DNA of 64,000 bases from Dreissena polymorpha (taxonomy: Eukaryota; Mollusca; Bivalvia; Myida; Dreissenidae), in contig NC_068367.1 in NCBI RefSeq assembly GCF_020536995.1, positions 63,087,122 through 63,151,121 of the forward strand, read 5' to 3'. Positions 1 through 11,189 of this stretch are shown here, piece by piece. The notes under the pieces were generated by a model. It was not told the DNA's origin. It did no database searches and was given only the letters and a program-made list of their open reading frames with translations. Position 1 is the stretch's first letter; each line of letters begins with the position of its first letter. Made by a program: the position numbers and the translations under genes.

Positions 1-830
1 TGTTGCATTTTTATTTTTATTTCAAAAAGTAAACGGTAAATTTGTCTATTTTTTGGTATTTTTGCTGTATATAGTGTTTCTATAAAAACTTAGTTTAAAA
101 TATAACTTAAATGATACTATTTTGAATTTTATGACACTTTGTTTTTAACCGACCCAATTTTTACTTGGCTGAAATCACTTACATTTCATGGCGCTATTCC
201 ATAGATTAAAATTTGTAAAAAATAAATGTCTGTAAAAGAATACTTATTTCATCTTGTTTAAACTTTAAACACCTTTACTGCATCTGTACACACCAACTGC
301 ATGTCCATATTTAGAAATTTGAATGAATTATGGAACTTTTATATACCCCAGGGGTGAAAATAAACTGGACAAAAGCCGAGCGTGAGGGTGGTTTTGAAAA
401 AATCGGTTTATTTTTTAAGCATGGAAAGCCTACCTACAAATTTGCATGTAATTTAGTGAAATGATGCTGATTAGGAAAATAATTAATTAAATTATATTTG
501 GATACGTGCCCATTAGAGGTGCGCAAGCTTAAAAAGGTAGAATTACCGAAATTCCCGTTCTTACACGTTGTAGCATGGATCGGGTATTGAACACGATACA
601 CGTGTGTATTAGCACCCTACTGTAGTCCCGGCGGGGTTATCAACTGCACCAATACACCGGTAAGCAACCAGGGGAATATCATATGAAAAAAGAACTATCA
701 TGCATGTTTGATTTGTTAAAGTGTGTCACAAAATTTCCCTAACTGCCGATGTCGGCTATAATTTCGGTATAAACATGCAAAGAAATTAACATATATATAA
801 TGTTATTGCCGATATGTTATTGGACATTTT
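1..830. other. AT-rich non-coding DNA, no gene seen
   Basis: I see no supported exon here. An 18-base string, ATTGAACACGATACACGT, occurs near 585-602 and again near 875-892, so part of the stretch is probably old repeat. It may be an intron or 3' flank of the ankyrin-repeat gene to the right. Confidence 0.5.
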
Positions 831-994
831 GTATGTCAAATGTTCATTATTTGTATTAAAATTAAGACGATTGTATTGAACACGATACACGTTTTGTACA
901 AAACCATTATACAATTGCGAGTTATAAAAACAAGGAATCCAATATAATGCTCCAGTTTTCCGTTAACCTTCAATTTGTGTCTACAATTTTTCAG

Positions 995-1067
995 GAAATT
1001 CAAACAGGGCATTGCCCATGGAGCTACTCTAGGCCCGCATCCAGATACTTTGAGCATTGGAGAGTGA
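995..1067 (+). other. Possible short terminal exon, strand uncertain
   Basis: A good acceptor (pyrimidine run then CAG at 992-994) precedes a 73-base plus-strand stretch reading KFKQGIAHGATLGPHPDTLS and then a stop at 1065-1067. I do not recognise the peptide. On the opposite strand the same DNA lies in an open frame (836-1135) containing CLNFLKNC and, further on, KVNG. This faintly resembles the ECxxFLxN part of the ANKRD10 region that follows the repeat encoded at 1239-1330, and it lies on the correct side to be the next exon of that gene. Both readings are weak and only one can be right. Confidence 0.2.
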
Positions 1068-1238
1068 CATGAGATAACCTCTTGTTCAATGCAAATATAG
1101 GTGTAAAAACTAGCATGTCGATGTTTGAGGATCAAATGATGCTAATATGTAAGTGCTTTTGATTTTTCGAATCATTGAAAAAAAGTTGAACATTTTGCTA
1201 AGTTTATCTGAGCATGCTTCAAGTGCCAGGTGCCTTAC

Positions 1239-1330
1239 CTCAGCCTAGCACCCTGGGACACTAGCAGGCTGACACACTCCATACTGCCAGTTCGAGCCGC
1301 TTTGTGAATGGGCGTCTCACCCATGTAGTA
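1239..1330 (-). CDS. ANKRD10: Ankyrin-repeat exon, ANKRD10-like (partial gene)
   Basis: A 92-base internal exon encodes one ankyrin repeat. Its core reads [20 protein letters not shown] followed by VSQGA, which fits the ankyrin pattern G-x-TP-x-H-x-AA-x-x-G-x(4)-V-x-x-L-x(3)-GA. From memory, human ANKRD10 has [20 protein letters not shown] at the matching place, an unusually close match, so I name it ANKRD10-like. On the minus strand the acceptor TGTATTTCAG lies at 1331-1340 and the donor GTAAGG at 1233-1238; both are consensus. The exon starts in phase 0 and leaves two bases over. The frame is open with no damage, so it looks like a live host exon. The rest of the gene is outside the window or hidden in the intervening DNA. 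ANKRD10 is a poorly characterised ankyrin protein; I infer no function here. Confidence 0.6.
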
Positions 1331-1339
1331 CTGAAATAC

Positions 1340-2070
1340 ATTACAGGTAACAATAATAGTGCAAAAATACATAAGCACAAACATTATAAAAATAATCAAA
1401 ACCATTATTTGGGCTGGTGGTTGAAATTCCAACCACTCACAATTTTTACTGAAATAGAGCAATTTAAATGTTTGATATTTTGCTTCTAAAAGAGATCTGC
1501 AAAAATATCATTTATTTACCCTTTGTTACTTTGGAGAAATTATACCTTTAAAACACATGCTTAAGCATCTAGCCATCTAACATTTCAACTTCAAAGATTT
1601 TTCAATGCCCAAAAATAAGTTAAACTTATAAGCACGAGCCACTTAAATATTTATATACTGGTATGTATATATAGTGTTTTTCCCAGAAGAGCATCCGGGC
1701 ATGGCGCAGTAAATATTTGTTTCAACATGTTCGGCGTTAAAACAAATTATCATAGTATCACACAACTTTATATACTTTTTTCAATTTTTAAATGAGCATA
1801 ATTAAATTTGTGATTCAAAACAAACTTCCGAATTTAATGTTAACGTCATATAAACTGAGATTATGTATTTCATGTTCATTCTTTGTTCTGATAAAAAAGC
1901 GCGCTTAAATTATGCTGCAGTCTACAATGTCATGTCATTCGCATCCAAAGCAGATTGTATTGACTTTTATTATAAAAACTTTGAAGCGTAGAGAAAATTA
2001 AGATATATCAGTTTCTGTTAAACGTTTCTTGGTTCATCGTTACAAAATTACATTCATTTAAAACAATAAA
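1340..2070. other. AT-rich non-coding DNA, probable intron
   Basis: I see no exon, repeat or RNA gene that I can support. Its position upstream of the minus-strand ankyrin exon makes intron the simplest reading. Confidence 0.4.
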
Positions 2071-2071
2071 T

Positions 2072-2390
2072 AACAAGAGATGTGTTTGTCAGAAACACAA
2101 TGCCACCTATTGCGCGGCTTGGGTGGATTTTTTTATTATACCCCTTTAAAAAATATTACTTCCCTTGTAAAAATGATCTATACCTGCCAAATGATAAATA
2201 GAAATTATCTACCTTTAAAGCTTGTTCCTTTCCTTAAATGTTTTTTTTACCTTTGACCTTGAACTTGAAGGATAACCTTGACCTTTCACCTCTCAAAATG
2301 TGCAGCTCCATGAGATACACATTCATGCTAAATATCAAGTTGCTATTTTCAATATTGCACAAGTTATGGCCAATGTTAAAGTTTTCCAGG
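2072..2390 (+). repeat. Bivalve dispersed repeat, copy 1
   Basis: It starts AACAAGAGATGTGTTTGTCA and runs through a CCTTGACCTTT-rich part to TGCAGCTCCATGAGATACAC and a ATGGCCAATGTTAAAG end. The same ordered blocks recur near 24,013-24,640 and 24,719-25,075. I know this repeat from memory as very abundant in bivalve genomes. It has no coding frame of its own; the open frames across it are chance. Confidence 0.75.
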
Positions 2391-2515
2391 GGTTTTTCTG
2401 CCTATTTTGGGAAAAGGAGTCTGACCAAATTGGGAATTTTTATCGACACAATTGTCCATTTTGGGAATTTTCGAGTCGACGAAACGGTCAATTTGGGAAT
2501 TTTATCATTTTTAAA
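2389..2515 (+). repeat. Short direct repeats with TTGGGAATTTT core
   Basis: Three imperfect units of about 35 bases carry the core (A/T)TTGGGAATTTT near 2427, 2460 and 2492. A related string, ATTGGGAATGGGTCCGTTT, occurs at about 6410-6428 just beyond the 5' side of the hAT relic. The two sets could be subterminal repeats of that element, but I cannot define its ends. Confidence 0.4.
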
Positions 2516-2607
2516 TAAGTAAGTGGTCTTACAAAACAAAACATGTTTTTATGTGTTATTTTGTCTTCAAAAACAAACACTGGTAACAGGTAAGTAAGTA
2601 ACACAAG

Positions 2608-5600
2608 TCACAGCATGATTTTTCTTGGCTTTCTGTCTTTTAAAGCGTCACACAACTCCTCCAATGTTTTATCATTGAGGTCTAACCCTTCAATGCAAGT
2701 AAGCATCAGTTGCGTTAACTTGGTCTGGCTGAATTTGCTCCGTAATGGGGAGCACAGCAGGTTCATGGTGCTGAACCCTCGCTCAACCACAGCAGTGCTT
2801 GTTGGTATGATAACCATCAGCTGGACGAGTTGGAACATTCAAGGGAAGCATGCCTGCAGAGCCTCGTCACCAGCAAATGCTGCCAGAAGTTTCCCTGGTG
2901 TAGTTGCCTTTCCAATGATTCTACACAAGAAAATTAAAATACAGACTTCATTTGCTTGGTTTTTATAACTTATTTATCAAGCCAGTACATCAAGTATTCT
3001 CATTAATTATGATTTCTGTAATGGCGAATGATATGTATTGTTACCACGAGGATTTCATTTGTAAGAGTCATTGTTTATGATGCATTTTGTTAAATGTCTT
3101 TATTATTTGAATGTTATTGTAACGTTCTATGAAATTGTAAAATATCATTTTCAATTTAACTACATGTATTCTATTTACTTACCAACAATACCACTGAAGA
3201 CATTCTCAGTGTAACAATGCTATCAACTGGAAATGACAAGAAACCGGCATTCATAACTTGGAACAAGAATATGTACATAAACTGAAATAAAACAATAACT
3301 GCAAAACATGCATTGGAACTGAAAGCTGTGAAACAAAAGTCAATATAAACTGTAAACTGCAAGAACAGAAGAAGTTTAACAGGGTTCTTAACTGGAAACT
3401 AAACATTGAAAACCACATTATTACCTAAACATGCACATTCTTACCTCAACATAAACATTTGATGGACAAAGCCACTGTATCCTTTTTCAATGCAATCTTA
3501 GAGTCAATGTCGGCTGGGCAGGCAGTGGTGTGGCCATTGAAGGTGTCTTCTTTGTACTCTGCATAGTGGTCGGCTAAGGTCTTTACCCAGTCCTATTAGA
3601 AAATACAGCACAAGTGTATGTCAGAAAAAAAAAGAAAAAAGTTGTTTATTCAAGAAATTAACCCCCATTTTGAAAAAAATATTGTGATACTTGATAAAAT
3701 TTAGAAAAATACCTTTGTAACTCCTTACTAAGTTTCAAGAATTCATGTGTTGTATTTTATTTAGATTAAGAAAAAGTCATGTTCCCGGATAAATAATTAT
3801 CACTTCTGATTGTACAATCAAATTACCTGTCCATGATCCATGTCAAATTACCTGTCATGTTCTCCTGGGGTATCAGGTAGGTACCTCGGGTCTAGCGCTC
3901 TGAAGGCTGTAAACACTGGATTGCATACAAATGCATCAACTATTTCACCCTTCAGACCGTTCACAAAGGGGATACCTGTCTTTTGAAGAAAGTCTCCAGG
4001 AGTGATTTCGTTTTCCACTTCTCATACGTCTACGGAATTCTGCCCGTTCATCAATTTCATCGAATACCATCTGGGCTTTTGAGAAGTACATGTTCTCATC
4101 TTGAGCTTGTACCCTGGTGACAATCGATTCCAGCTCATCACAAGTAGCTTGCACTTTGCTGTCAACATCCATAAAGTTTATGTCAGAACTTTGCAGAGCA
4201 AGACTCAGAACATTTACTGGCTTCAGCACATCGGCCAACAACAATATCATAGCCACTGTGTTTTAGTTGTAACGCTCAGCCTTAAGCCATAAACTTCAGG
4301 CTCTTTTTTGGCGTCGTATATTGCAGCTAATGCATCAAGGCAGGCCTCATATCTATCAATAAACCTCACACAAGCATTACCATGGGAAAGCCAGCGTGTG
4401 GTTGCAGCCCTTATCAGCGTTAACTTCTCATCCCCATATGCCTCCTGTATTGCCTTTAACACCTGGAAACGCTGTGGTGAGTAATGGAAAAGTTTCCATA
4501 TGGCTAGAAGTAAAGCATCAGCATCCACCAGGACTGGGTAGTTCTTCATGAGGTGCTTTAGACAAAGGGCCAAGCGATGATTCCTGCAGTTCATGTACAA
4601 ACAGATAGGTGACAGATGTCGAATCCTTCTTTGTAGGCCTGAAAATATTTTCCAGTACTAGTCTATTTAATAATGGCAATAATATTATAATAACATTAGA
4701 CAGAAATTAAATACACATACAAATAAAATGTTATTATTTCCAATTGGATTCTTCAACTCATAGCCACAATAGACAAGCCAGTTACATTTAACAAAACATT
4801 TATTTTACCGCTACATCATTAATTTATTTAACGACTATATCATTTTACCTGATACTTCACCGCTCATTACATTAGCACCATCAAAGCCAACAAATCTACA
4901 CCGCCGTATGTCGATCCCTTTTCCAATGCAAAACTGGTTGATGGCATTCAGCAACGACTCTGCATCTGTCCGCTCTACGTTGACAAGACCTGTAATAAAT
5001 TTTGGAAGACTTAAAACAAAAAAGTACTTGTACTAACATACTTAGCTTAATTTATGCATGCATTGAAATTAAATTGATATTGAAAGAAGTTCCAAAATTA
5101 CTGTTTAAAATTATCAGACCTTTCATTTTCAAAATTCATAGTATACATAAAGCATCTACATGCTAGCGAAAACAGAAAGCATTGTATTTGGCTGTAATAA
5201 ATACGCAAAAATGCATTATGGCAATTTTGTTTTACCCATGAAGTGGTCCTCGGTAGTTAAGGAGTCTGTCGTCCACTTAAAGTAGATGCTCATCTGCTCC
5301 TTGTTCTGTTAATCAGTGGATTCATCAGCTAGCAATGTGAAGTACTTTGCTGACCTCAATGACTCGAGGAGTTGTCTCTCAATATGTTCCCCAGTTATAG
5401 TAATGAATTCTGAGGACGATGCATCAGACAAGTAGGTTGCCTCTGCTGGTGCATTGCTGACATGGTCTTCCAAATCAGATATATCTAGTGTTGCAATGAA
5501 TTGAACCAAGTCCTTGAAACTTGCCTGTGTCCAATACTTCCTAGCAATGAAGTATGAAATTCTGAACATTTTTTTTATGACAGACCTGTTTTTAGCACGC

Positions 5601-6144
5601 TTATTGTCATCTTGTGAATTGGATGATCCATGATAACTTGGTTAATTGGTTTCTGAGACTTATGGGATGATAAAGTTGCAGAATATTTCTCAAGAGATTT
5701 CTTATGCCGTTTACTTTTCTCGTGTGTATCCAACTGTCGAGAAGGGTGATCTGATAACTTAACTGCATCATCAACAAACTTAATGTCTTCACTTGTTTTA
5801 CTAGACGGGAAAAGCTCACAGTATTTGCACAAAAGCCCTCCCTTGGCAGAGCTATGGTACAGCCACGGGTACTTCATTTCATACTTGAAAGCATTATGAT
5901 TTTATGAACTTGAACTTGGAGACTGAACAACAACTTTCTTACTTGGCTCTGAAGAAGAATTATCGACCGAATCGGACAATGGAACAGCCATAGGTATTTC
6001 ACTTGCATGCACTGCTTGTTCGGGGTTACTAGAGGGAATAGAAGATTCCGCGATTTTCGCAAACATCGACGTTATCGTCGAACATCCTTTCGCATCTCGT
6101 TTTCTTGTTTTTTTGCTGTAGTACTTATCGTTATAGGAAGCCAT
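2608..6144 (-). mobile_element. hAT-superfamily (ZMYM/KIAA1586-like) transposon relic, five exons
   Basis: A minus-strand transposase gene spans five exons with intact GT-AG borders: 5236-6144, 4849-4989, 3852-4638, 3445-3592 and 2608-2920. In order it has a basic Ser-rich N terminus (MASYNDKYYSKKTRKRDAKG), a TTF/BED-like zinc region (KYPWLYHSSAKGGLLCKYCE, about 5800-5877), the RNase-H-like core with LLADESTD (5309-5335) and GFDGANVMSG in exon 2, a central helical domain (NCRNHRLALCLKHL), and the hAT C-terminal dimerisation block with STAVVERGFSTMNLLCS (2608-2838). Such proteins cut and paste hAT elements; the family has also given rise to host ZMYM-type proteins. This copy is broken. I see in-frame TAA codons at about 5902 and just after ADESTD at 5309, and frame changes near 5575 (A-run), 4250-4290, about 4010, in exon 4, and near 2835. 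Terminal repeats were not found. Confidence 0.85.
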
Positions 6145-6289
6145 GATTGAAAATAAGCGTCTACAGATTTGAACTAGAATGTGTATTGTGCGGCTCTATA
6201 TACTTGTTATAATGCGGAACAGTTCGAACCTTATCACTGTCAATGTTGGCAGATGCATCCGGCAAATACACCTGCTAAAATCTGAGTCG

Positions 6290-6460
6290 CTAAAGGCTTA
6301 ATTACGTCACAAATGAAGGGAAGTCACTATTGCGATATAAATTATGTTTACTTTTTACGATTTTGAAAGATTTTTTTTTTGGAATTGAGAAAAATGTTAT
6401 CAAAATTCGATTGGGAATGGGTCCGTTTGCTTTGGGAATGCCTCCGTTGTCCGGAGGCGC
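6290..6460. other. Junction between hAT and pogo relics
   Basis: The pogo-type reading frame loses similarity near 6455 and runs into DNA with ATTGGGAAT strings like those at 2389-2515. This looks like the point where the hAT element, or its terminal region, cut into the pogo copy. I found no target duplication, and no other half of the pogo gene was seen left of 2600. Confidence 0.35.
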
Positions 6461-7160
6461 AGACAGTGCAGAAAAACCCCTGGGAGCTTGGACCCAGTGG
6501 CATTGCCAGCTGCAAGAATCGTGACAGTGTTGCCACGAGGAGAGGTGACAGACTGAGGAGTATATCTTTTTTGGCAAACAATGTTTGTTGGACTGTGCTC
6601 GAGTAATAATCCGGTTTCATGAATGTTCCAGATCAAGTCGGGTCTATTGGTCAGGTGACAATTTTCCATGATATTCTTCAGGTCTAAAAAATAGTGTTCA
6701 AGTACCTCAGGAGAAGAGGCCTTAGCCCTGGCAAGAGACAACTTTTGCGGCTTTGCAACATGAATGTCTGACCATCTCTTTTTCAAACCACTGAACCAAT
6801 CAGCTGAAAGACATGGTTCAGAATTTTTCCTCTTTCCAAGGCTTATGGCGAAATCAGTGGCTAAACGCACACATTCACTCCTGGAGTAGTCGTAACCTAT
6901 GTCAGCCATGTACTTGACATGACAAACTGCTCCTCTTCAGCTACAGAAAACAAAGTTTGGGGCCCAGGTCTTGGTAGGGGTTCTGATGAGCAGGGGATTG
7001 GCTGTAGTCCAAGTGTACGGTCACGAAGAGTACTCTCTGGAATGCCATAAAGACGTGCTGCCCAGTACACAGACATGCCTTTGTTCTTCACAGCACCATA
7101 TGCCTCAGCAATGAGACCAGGGTCATATTGACCCTTTCTCTTACTCCCAGAAAGTTGAAG
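6455..7160 (-). mobile_element. Pogo/Tigger-type (Tc1-mariner group) transposase relic
   Basis: The minus-strand coding begins after an acceptor (TTTTTTAATACAG) at about 7161. The N-terminal part has a Psq-type helix-turn-helix (KRKGQYDPGLIAEAYGAVKN, then IPESTLRDR). A CENP-B-type region follows (YSRSECVRLATDFAISLGKR; WFSGLKKRW), and then the start of the DDE domain (RPDLIWNIHETGLLLEH). Family members normally read N-x-DETG at this point, so the first catalytic Asp appears to be His here. A frame change lies near 6905-6920 between EEEQFVM and KYMADIGYDY. Similarity stops near 6455, so the rest of the DDE domain is missing. The copy is dead by truncation, frameshift and loss of the catalytic residue. 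It lies directly upstream of the hAT relic on the same strand. Confidence 0.8.
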
Positions 7161-7259
7161 CTGTATTAAAAAAATAATTTTATAAACCTGTAAATCTCTG
7201 CACGTTATTGTTAAAAAAAAGAAACAAATATTTCTCATTGTGTTATTTTGAATTAAACA

Positions 7260-8810
7260 ACAAGCTGGAAGTTTAGGCGAGTACTATCGTACACATTTCA
7301 GAGGAGACATCTACCATTACACCGGTTGGTATTTGTAAAAATCAGCGTTCTTGACAGCAGCATGTATAACTTGAGAAAAATGATATACAATGAGTTAGTT
7401 TCAATGTAATGTTAGTTTTAACTATAAAATTTTAGCTGGTGTGTCATGAAAATCGTATAATTACCCTCAAAAAGCTCATTTTCTTATAAATTTTCGGTTT
7501 TACAGATGCCGGTTACTGAAATACACACAGTGCGTATGCAAATCACGATAGTGACGTCATGGCACGTGTGACATATTTGATATTCGGAATACACCGGAAT
7601 TACCTTTACACCGGTAATACCCTTCGATACGATACACAATCACACTAACATAGTATTCTATTTATCCTACATAATTTTTTTTTTATTTAATTTATTCCTG
7701 ATGCAATTAAAACAGTAGTCTTAAATTGATAAAAAAATAAAAGAAAAAAAAACACATTAAATTTACTGAATTTACATTGCGTAGTAATATAAACTGTGAT
7801 TACGGAACTCGAAATAGTCCTTAAGAATTCCGCGCAAAAGAAGAGAAACGAGACAAATATCGCTATACTCCTCGAGTCAATTTTAATCAGCGTTCCAAAT
7901 GTAACACACTCAAGTAGAACACAGACGGTTGTGTTCAAACTACAATTCTTGTTTAACCACAGTAGTGTAAAATACCAAAAACAAACATGGCTGCCATTTT
8001 GAATTTACAAAATGTGTAGACACCTGCGTGAAGCATTCATCCCCGTCGATATTGTTAATTTTTGTCTATAAACAACTCTTCTTTTTACACACTTTTAACT
8101 TACTGACATACAAAGTAAAACATCTACTGGTTATTGTGCTACTCACCGAAGTTGTGTAAAAACCATGCTTATTTTCGTAAAGTTTAATTTGCTTCCATGA
8201 CGAGTTAAAAATCTGAACCCATTTCTTCATCGCAATCCATCTTTTCCATTTTAAAGCACTGGATGTAAGCAGGCAATTCTTTGAGGATAGACATTCTTTG
8301 ATCGACTGACAAAGGAACGACTTATTCATCAAAGAAATTACCCTTTTAATGCAATATCGATTTCCTTCGAACAGTTAAAGAACAATTCTCACTAACACTT
8401 TTCTTAAATTTAATCCATCAATAGTTCAACAAAACATCGCGTTATTCGAGTACATTCGACATTTAAACGAAATCTAAAATGGAGTCTCACCAGTTTCATT
8501 CCAGTTTTATATCCCAACACTGTTATTCACATTCATAATATGATAATAATCCATCGTAAACACACACAATAATCGTTCTATGATTAAAAAATATTTAATT
8601 GTTAAATAAAAACCCTCCAAGTCCGAATTTATGTAGTCCTTAAATCTAAAGCGTCTAGCTAGTTTCGTCATTTAAATTACGTCACACGAGATACGTCATA
8701 AATTGCGTAATCAATTGAATGAAAATAAAAGTACGGAAAGCTGGTTCTTCATAAATTTAAGTGAAGAACCAAAAAAGTATTAAAGTATAAAAGTAAGATA
8801 TATATTATAG
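7260..8810. other. AT-rich non-coding DNA
   Basis: I see no recognised gene. A minus-strand open frame at 8066-8332 contains a consensus donor, CTTCG|GTGAGT, near 8146, but the peptide is unknown to me and another frame of the same DNA is equally plausible, so it is not called. Single CRE-like TGACGTCA and CACGTG strings lie near 7553-7567. Confidence 0.4.
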
Positions 8811-8814
8811 ACGT

Positions 8815-8926
8815 TAATACACGGCTGAGCCGGGCCAGGCAGTGATAATCGGCCCCAGGTCGCAAACCAGGGTTATGCCCCCTGCGGGCCGATTATCACT
8901 GTTCGGCCCATCTCAGCCGTGTATTA
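8815..8926. repeat. Foldback (hairpin) MITE-like element
   Basis: Perfect 15-base terminal arms TAATACACGGCTGAG (8815-8829) and CTCAGCCGTGTATTA (8912-8926), with a second inner pair AGTGATAATCGGCCC (8841-8855) and GGGCCGATTATCACT (8886-8900). The whole 112-base unit would fold into one long hairpin. No coding content. Confidence 0.8.
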
Positions 8927-8959
8927 TCCTCTCAATAATCCATCGTAAACACACACAGT

Positions 8960-9062
8960 TTACTATATTACACACATATCTAACATGGCGTCCACAATGG
9001 CCGCCAAGATGGCCACCAAAACCTATTTATGATCATAACTGTGTAACTATCCACTCAGATTA
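8960..9062 (-). repeat. Partial copy of the ~190-bp satellite unit
   Basis: The stretch ATGGCCGCCAAGATGGCCAC through TTATGATCATAACTGTGTAA, read on the minus strand, matches the unit of the tandem array at 13,324-13,870. It is an isolated, inverted fragment. Confidence 0.65.
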
Positions 9063-9229
9063 GATGATTTTGTTGCATCAGCAAAGCCAGTACCCTGCGC
9101 TGTTGTCCGTTAAATTTTTGCCTATGATTAATATGTACAATAGGGACATAGCGTGCATTCTGTCAACATAAGTCTAAGTTTGCAACCTTGCCACAACCTT
9201 CACACCATTGTAACGTTTGACCATCCCTA

Positions 9230-11060
9230 GCATTGGAAAGCTGCCGAAATCATCATTGATGCGCCACAAAGGGATGTTTCATAAACGTATGAAGTTGCGG
9301 GGTTGGGGCACAGGATCCATCATGGAAGAAACCGCTCTCAAAAACATACTTGAGGCTGTCTATTGAGAAATGCAATTATGTACATTGTGACACAAAAAGC
9401 TGTCCAGAGGGCTTCAAGGGACCATCTTCTTGTTGAAAAGTGCATACACAGTCAGCTTTCAACCGAAATGACCAAGGAAGATCCAGACATTCAGAGGCTG
9501 CTGGATCATGCCAAGGATTTGTACTCTTCCTTTTTCAGGGGCAAAACGACGCTAGCAGATGATATGTTATGCGATTTTGATCAAACTCGAGAGGGCTACA
9601 CAGAAGTAGAAATTGCCCAGACCTCAAAGACAAGCATAGAATGGCTGAATTATTAGCTTATGATTAATAATTCAATGGTGTTGATTAAAGCATATCGTAC
9701 GTACTGGGTGTTGGTTGATGCAATAGGCAGTGCCCAATTTGCTATCCATCTTTGCTGTGGCTGTATACATTACCTGCAATCTGCGTATTACTACATATAT
9801 CTGCAGCAAATAAGCAACCTAGAGGAAACGCACCCGGATGGTTATCGAAAGTTCGGTATTGGTTTTCACGTTGTTTGTAGGAGCCATCAGTTCTGGGCTG
9901 GGCTAGAACTTGATCTTGTTATTGAGCAAACATTAATGATGTTTTTATAGAGCACACGTGATCTAACTCGCGGCAGTGGAATGACTGAGGAAATGCAAAA
10001 CCCTTGGACCCTATCTGCAACATCCGAGCACAACAGTGCGATGCAGGATTTCACAGACCTGATCTTTACTACAAGTCCACAACACAAAGACTCAATTGAA
10101 GCGTGCATCAAAGGAGATTCTTCTGATCTAGAGAAAATGCAGACACAGATTACAACCTGATCACCATATACAGCTGATCCTACTCTCAGAAACATGGTCA
10201 ATGGGATAGTGGCTGGGTCACATGTGGATGCTCATGCAATTTAGGCGCTTGGGAAAACGATCATAAGGATATCATAGAAAAGTCGGTCTTTGCTTATAAA
10301 TTTACGAGAAAATACAGAGCCAAATCTCTTTGGAATAGCTTGGCTGTTAATATCGCTTATGACAGTGCTTTTGATCCTGCTCTTCTGTTCAGCGTTTTCT
10401 GGTGGTGTCAAAATATGGAGATCCTTCCCTTGCAGTCGTATTTTCTTATGAACTGAGCTCCCATCCTGCTGCCTTCTGTGAAGACAAGAACATAATTTGT
10501 ACAGCAGATAAGTCTTAGATCGCTCAGGAAATTTGAGAGTATGCTGTAGACACATCATGTGAGGCTGTGATGAACTGTAAAACATGAAACAGATGCATGA
10601 TGGTGACACTTTGCTGCATCGTTAACCATGGAGAAGGGCGACTTATATAACGCAATAGCCGAGTCTTATGTAGATTCAGTGAAAGGCATTACGGACAAGC
10701 GACAGTGGGTTTCGATGGCCACGAAGACGGTGATTATAACAAAAACAAAACGCACCGGAAACGTAAATGATATTGTGAGTTTCAGCAAAGAAACAGAATG
10801 TTCGTGTAAAAAAGGAAGACTTTTTGTCTCGTGACAGAAACAAGGCCGGAATGATTGCTCTGATCAGCACATCACTGACTAAAATGTGATGCTATGTGTT
10901 CTGTCTTCAGGGGATGCAGACGTTCAAATTGTTAAATACAATATAACGATCCCGTCGTAGCACCACAACGTTGGTGGGAGAGGATGCATATTTGCTCTTC
11001 TTGATACTGCATTACTCCGAAAGGGACAATAAGACCATCTACTTACGCTTTTATGTAAAT
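9230..11060 (+). pseudogene. Broken copy of an unnamed multi-copy mollusc protein family
   Basis: Several plus-strand segments in different frames line up, in order, with a large invertebrate repeat-protein family I recall but that has no accepted name. Recognisable stretches are SKTSIEWLNY (about 9628-9656), HPDGYRKFGIGFHVVCRSHQ and FWAGLELDLVIEQTLM (9830-9940), LTRGSGMTEEMQNPWTLSA (9965-10020), TADPTLRNMVNGIVAGSHVD (about 10170-10230), GDLYNAIAESYVDSVKGIT (10634-10690) and, near the end, LVGEDAYLL followed by HYSERDNKTIYLR (about 10970-11045). In intact relatives, as I remember them, the last part reads GDAD then GEDTDLL, an acidic pattern reminiscent of PIN-like nucleases; that link is inference. 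The copy has many breaks and is not expressible as one protein. Its mobility mechanism is unknown to me. Confidence 0.6.
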
Positions 11061-11189
11061 AAATAGTCAAAGGAACGCAAAGCGTATAATATTAACCTTT
11101 TGAAAGAACTCGTGCTTATTCAGGCTGTTATTAATCTTCAATGATTTTCAGCAACGGTAAAAAATCAAGTCTACAGAAGTAAGTAAAAC

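Noticed and set aside
8066-8332. Minus-strand open frame with a consensus GTGAGT donor, possible first exon
   Set aside because: The peptide matches nothing I know, an alternative frame of the same DNA reads equally well, and no acceptor or second exon is seen.
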